From Syngnathus acus (taxonomy: Eukaryota > Chordata > Actinopteri > Syngnathiformes > Syngnathidae), in NCBI RefSeq assembly GCF_901709675.1, contig NC_051091.1, positions 9,148,967-9,212,966 of the forward strand: a stretch of 64,000 bases of DNA, given 5' to 3'. Positions 60,097 through 64,000 of the stretch are shown in pieces (position 1 is the first letter of the stretch; each line of letters starts with the position of its first letter). Under the pieces are notes generated by a model. It worked only from the letters and a program-made list of their open reading frames with translations. It did no database searches and had not been told where the DNA came from. The position numbers and the translations under genes are program-made.

Positions 60097-62051
60097 CTGG
60101 CACCTGTGGGCCACTGTGAGCCAAAGCTTTTATGACAGCAGCCAGGAGCCCAGAGGAGTTGCTGGAAACTGGGAGAAGAAAGGACACGGTCGGTGGGCGA
60201 GCGGGCTGGAGAGATGACATAGCCCCGGCATCGAGCTCGGAGGTGGCTGCTTCGTGATGCGACCTCTCTCGATGCTTCAGCCGCCCGCAACAATGATAAT
60301 ATGGCTGAGGAGAATGAGCCAAGGACAGGAGAAGGTTCGATTTAAAACACGTCGCACATACCTTCAAATAATCACATTCAATTTGCTATCCAATAAACCC
60401 ACTGTCTAAAATATGTCATTTTAACATATAGCAATAAAATGAAAAATAATACACATACATTATTGTATAATAATGAATACATCTGATGAAAACGTTTGAC
60501 GTTGAAATATTTGTCAATTGTCAACGACCGCGATGTGCAATGATAGCCCTTGTGCAAAAAAAAATCATTAGGGAACAGTGCCACTTGGTGTTAAAATTGT
60601 AGAACACATACAATCCATTTTATATCAGAAAAACGTCTCCAAAAATATGGATCCTGTACTGAAATAGGTATAATATTTTTCATTTTACCCACACACTGAC
60701 AGTGCAAAATCTAGGCTTGTTTAATTGGACACAAAGTTAATATGATCGCCAGAAATAATGCCTGCAATGAATAATAACAACAATTGTAGGCAGCACAGGT
60801 TTATCATTATAATTTCTGCCATATAAGTGACATGCTAGTACATAATATTTATTGTGACAAAGTGAAAGGGAGATTAAAATATTGCCTTTGCCACCCTGCA
60901 CTAGCTAGGGGGGGGGGGGGCTGCAGGGGCACTCACAAGTTATTATTTATATGTAATTATTTAGTCCATTCCTTCTTGCTTGTACAGCAGCTAAAAAAAC
61001 AGAGGTCCTGTGCACGATCAAGGTTTATCCTCTTGATGGCAGGCCAGCACAGTTAATCTGGCGTGGACGTGCATTACATGCAAAGATTGCACGACAACCA
61101 TGCATCAGTGCTCTTGCGCACATGCCTAGGGATTAGAATGTGGCTTAAGCATTTGTATTTGTCTCTCACGCGACAAAAGACAAAGCCGTTGTAGCTCTTG
61201 TAAAGTTGTGTTCGCGCGTTTTGCATATAGCGAGTTGTTCAAACGAAAATGTTTCCTATTTTTACGCTTCAGGTGTCTACTCATGGTCCTGAATGGGTGG
61301 CTGCAAAGGAACATGTGAGGAAAGAACACCGTGTTCTCATCACTTCTCATCAGTTCAGCATCATTGAGCATCATCATGTTGGGCGGAGGAGAACATAAGG
61401 GTGAGAAAGAGAATGGAACCGAGTGACAAGCCTTCAGAACTTTAAATCAGGAATCTTCCCCTTTTTGAGGAGCCCACTACTACTACAAATATGTCCACCA
61501 TAATCTGTAAACACTCACTTTCAACATTCTTCTTGAGTTTCAATTATTCTAAAACGTGTAACTATTGAGGATATTATAACTAGAATAAAAGTAGTATTTG
61601 GCTGGGATTAAATAACAAAAGACGATAAGCCACCACATTTGAATTATGCGATTTGACAGAAAAGCCAAAGTGAATTAGGATCTAAATGTTCAGCCCCTCC
61701 TCCTCCCTGCTTATATGCACATACACACGCACTGCAGTGACACACCTCTGTCACCCTTTCCCTGCCCATCCAATGAAAAGCCTGCAATGCAATTTTAGCA
61801 GTGTACGTCACTCTGTTGCCACTCCTCTGTGCGTGCGTGCATGTGTGTGTGATTTTTGCTCGTGTGTATTTAGTGTGTTCTTGCACATCTATGCGTCTGC
61901 ATACCCGATAGGATCAATCCGGACTCTCCTTCATTGTCTTTCTGTCTATCTATCCCCCAACGCCATCTCTTGTGCACTCAGGTTCGGTCACCCTCGCCCG
62001 TCCTCACACGTTTACAAACGAAGGATTTTTGGAGCTCAACATTTTGCCTTC

Positions 62052-63474
62052 ATGGAGGATTACCACAAACCTGACCAACAGACAGTGCAGGCGTTGAGGA
62101 ACATCGCCAATCGCCTAAGGATCAACTCCATCAAGGCGACTACCGCAGCAGGCACAGGGTGAGTGGACTGTCACATAGGGATGTATCAAAACAGGTGCTC
62201 CAATGTAAAAAAAAAAACGCAAACTTAATATTCCTCCACAGAAAAGTCATTCTCATGTGTGTATACGTATTTTGTGCGCACCAAAGGAAATTTGAAGCAA
62301 AGGGCCTGATAAAGGCTTTTGTTCTGCTCCTCTTGATATTTTCCAACCCCAAATGTTCTCGTCTATGCTATCATCAAATTAAAAACCAAAAATTACACAT
62401 CATAGCTTCTGCAACAGCCAAATCCTGCTTTATTGCATATTTTACATGATTTAAAAAAATCATACCAACAAAATATTTATTGTACATTTGGTTTCACGTT
62501 TAGATTAATTATTTTTAATGATCAAAAAGTATTATTTTACTTTTGATTGCAAAAGACTGGCTAACCCCTAACAAAGAAATAGAAAGCTGTTTTACTTGAC
62601 CATATTTGGCCTTCCTGCTATCTTCAGTTTCGACATTTCTGCTATCATGTTGTTACGCTAGCAATGAAATACTTTTTTTTTTTTACACATACGTACTTTA
62701 TGCATGACAATACAATGCCAGACATACGATATAGTACACCCGGCAAAATCTCATTTCCTTCTTTTCATGGAGAGATTTGTGGCAAGTCCATCGCGTGCTT
62801 GTGCAAATGTGACAGCTGGATAAAATCACCCTCTCCCCTCCTTTACCCCCCCTCCCCCAGACATCCTACATCATGCTGCAATGTGGCCGAAATCATGTCT
62901 GTGCTCTACTTCCACACCATGAAGTACCGCCCCGACGACCCACGAAACTTCCACAGCGATCGCTTCCTCATGTCCAAGGTGGAGTCCCATAGCTCCTAAG
63001 GATCAAATATACGTATATTTACAAATAAGATGCAGTACTGATTTCCTAAATTTCCACTATGCTAGGCTCAATCTGCACCAGCCTTGTACTCCATGTGGGT
63101 TGAAACAGGCTTCCTAAAGGAGAGTGAGTTGCTGAGTATGTGCCAGGTTGACTCTTCACTGGAGGGCCACCTCATCCCAGTAAGGAGATACCAGATGCCG
63201 ACTGGCCCAATATGTAGTCTATATAAAGTTTACACACCCCTCCCTGTTCAAATGTTTTTTTTTTGGTGATATAAAAAAAAAAAAGATAAAGATAAATATT
63301 TTCAAGGGTGTGCATACTTATGCAACCACATCATTTCAGCTGTTTATTAATGGTTTTTTTTCCCCCCCCATTTCAGAAGCAGCAATTTGTGGACGTAACC
63401 ACCGGCTATTTGGGACAGGGACTCGGTGTGGCCTGCGGAATGGCGTACACTGGGAAATACTTTGACAAAGCCAG
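62052..63474 (+). CDS. tkt: Transketolase, N-terminal 4 coding exons (partial, runs off right edge)
   Basis: Thiamine-diphosphate enzyme of the non-oxidative pentose phosphate pathway, moving two-carbon ketol units between sugar phosphates; cytosolic homodimer. Exons 62052-62158, 62861-62978, 63066-63179, 63377-63474 give 145 codons plus two nt, phases consistent. It starts [10 protein letters not shown], matching human MESYHKPDQQ, and numbering stays aligned. H37 (GHPTS) and H110 (EGHLIP) are kept. Position 76-78, which I know as GHA in vertebrate transketolases, reads AQS; 123-125, normally GSL, reads GYL; HPVP reads HLIP. These sit at cofactor-contact positions, so this copy is either fast-evolving, functionally altered, or decaying. 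No frameshift or stop is seen in the four exons. Start chosen by homology; the frame is open upstream to 61686. The other half of the gene lies outside. Confidence 0.9.
63200..63340 (+). mobile_element. Tc1-like MITE remnant in tkt intron 3
   Basis: Left part TATATAAAGTTTACACACCC and right part TTCAAGGGTGTGCATACTTA match the two ends of a common fish Tc1 derivative. The copy is collapsed to about 140 bp, starting about 20 bp after the exon 3 donor. Confidence 0.45.
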
Positions 63475-64000
63475 GTAAGCCCTCACAAGCGTAAACAGCT
63501 CTAGTCACAAAAGGTCCAAATCTACAGATTCAGATTAGTTCCAAAGTGTACACACCAGTTCAACGCTTTAATGAGATCTGTATTGGAGCAATTTTAGGAT
63601 TGCCCACTCAATGGATGTGTGTCGGGCTGCTCCACGCTCTGTTGTCCTGATTTTTCTGCTCTAATAATCACAAGCCCAGCAGTCGTATTTCACATCTTTT
63701 CCTTGCAGATTTCCTCTCTAAAAAGATCATAATATTGTGCCTTCAACCGTGGATTATTTTTTTTTTTTTTTTTTACAGTTGATTGTTCTAATTTATTGTC
63801 GCAAACCAATTCCAAGTCATGAATCATTTTTCTTTTGTAACTGCGTGCTAGCTGATAATATTTGAGAAAAATGGAAGGCAAGTTGGCAGTTGCAGGTGTG
63901 AAATTCAACAGCCACACCTACAGAAAGCCTCAGGAAGCTTCTTTCATTCCACGCTTAGCAAGTGAGCTGTCAAATCAGGAATCAATCTAACTGGAAAAGT
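63475..64000. other. tkt: tkt intron 4 (start), no further exon seen
   Basis: From the GTAAGC donor at 63475 to the window edge no continuation (expected to begin with the YRVYC-type segment) is recognisable. A T-run of about 18 lies near 63758-63776. Confidence 0.7.

Larger units (their letters stand above)
55466..62051. other. Intergenic region between cacna1d and tkt (divergent genes)
   Basis: 6.6 kb between head-to-head genes. Holds the candidate cacna1d first exon (about 56771-57050), two weak CTCF-like motifs (57229, 58659), a CCAAT/E-box cluster near 60050 and a G-run near 60909. No coding exon or RNA gene is recognisable; the ORF at 57319-57675 is not a family I know. Confidence 0.6.

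Noticed and set aside
61686-62051. In-frame N-terminal extension of transketolase from 61686
   Set aside because: The extension is unlike any transketolase; the family start [10 protein letters not shown] at 62052 fits exactly, and a likely splice acceptor at 61981 cuts through the extension.

Overview
The window is vertebrate nuclear DNA, most likely from a ray-finned (teleost) fish with a fairly compact genome. Genes are split into many short exons with GT..AG introns, proteins read as clear vertebrate orthologues, a parapinopsin-type opsin is present (a pineal opsin absent from mammals and birds), and the introns carry fish-typical short DNA-transposon derivatives and L2-like repeat tails. 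The species cannot be named from this sequence. All gene models below were assembled by hand from translated exons, splice consensus and intron phase; every model closes in frame.

Layout. (1) 392-13385, minus strand: first 14 coding exons (465 codons) of the calcium-channel auxiliary subunit alpha2delta-3 (cacna2d3); its 3' part lies beyond the left edge. (2) 15321-17065, plus strand: complete four-exon opsin gene, 339 aa, parapinopsin-like. (3) 19562-55331, minus strand: an apparently complete L-type calcium channel alpha1D (CaV1.3, cacna1d), 46 coding exons per transcript plus three alternative copies from mutually exclusive pairs, 2099 aa, with a presumed 3'UTR running towards the opsin. 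(4) 62052-63474, plus strand: first four coding exons (145 codons) of transketolase (tkt), continuing beyond the right edge. Everything else is introns, UTRs, three intergenic stretches, microsatellites and transposon remnants.

Context. From memory, human chromosome 3p carries TKT, CACNA1D and CACNA2D3 close together in the same relative orientations, so the block is old; here an opsin sits between the two channel genes on the opposite strand. The alpha1D pore protein and alpha2delta-3 are partners in voltage-gated calcium channels, so a pore gene, an auxiliary-subunit gene and a photoreceptor GPCR lie within about 55 kb.

The points most worth a second look are: the opsin's location and its ERM (not D/ERY) motif; an exon 2 of cacna1d in which the NSCaTE-encoding stretch is interrupted by stops and a short uORF overlaps the usable ATG; and a transketolase N-terminus with changes at cofactor-contact positions (GHA replaced by AQS, GSL by GYL). 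I found no evidence of a wholly new biological system; this looks like a normal conserved locus with some lineage-specific oddities.
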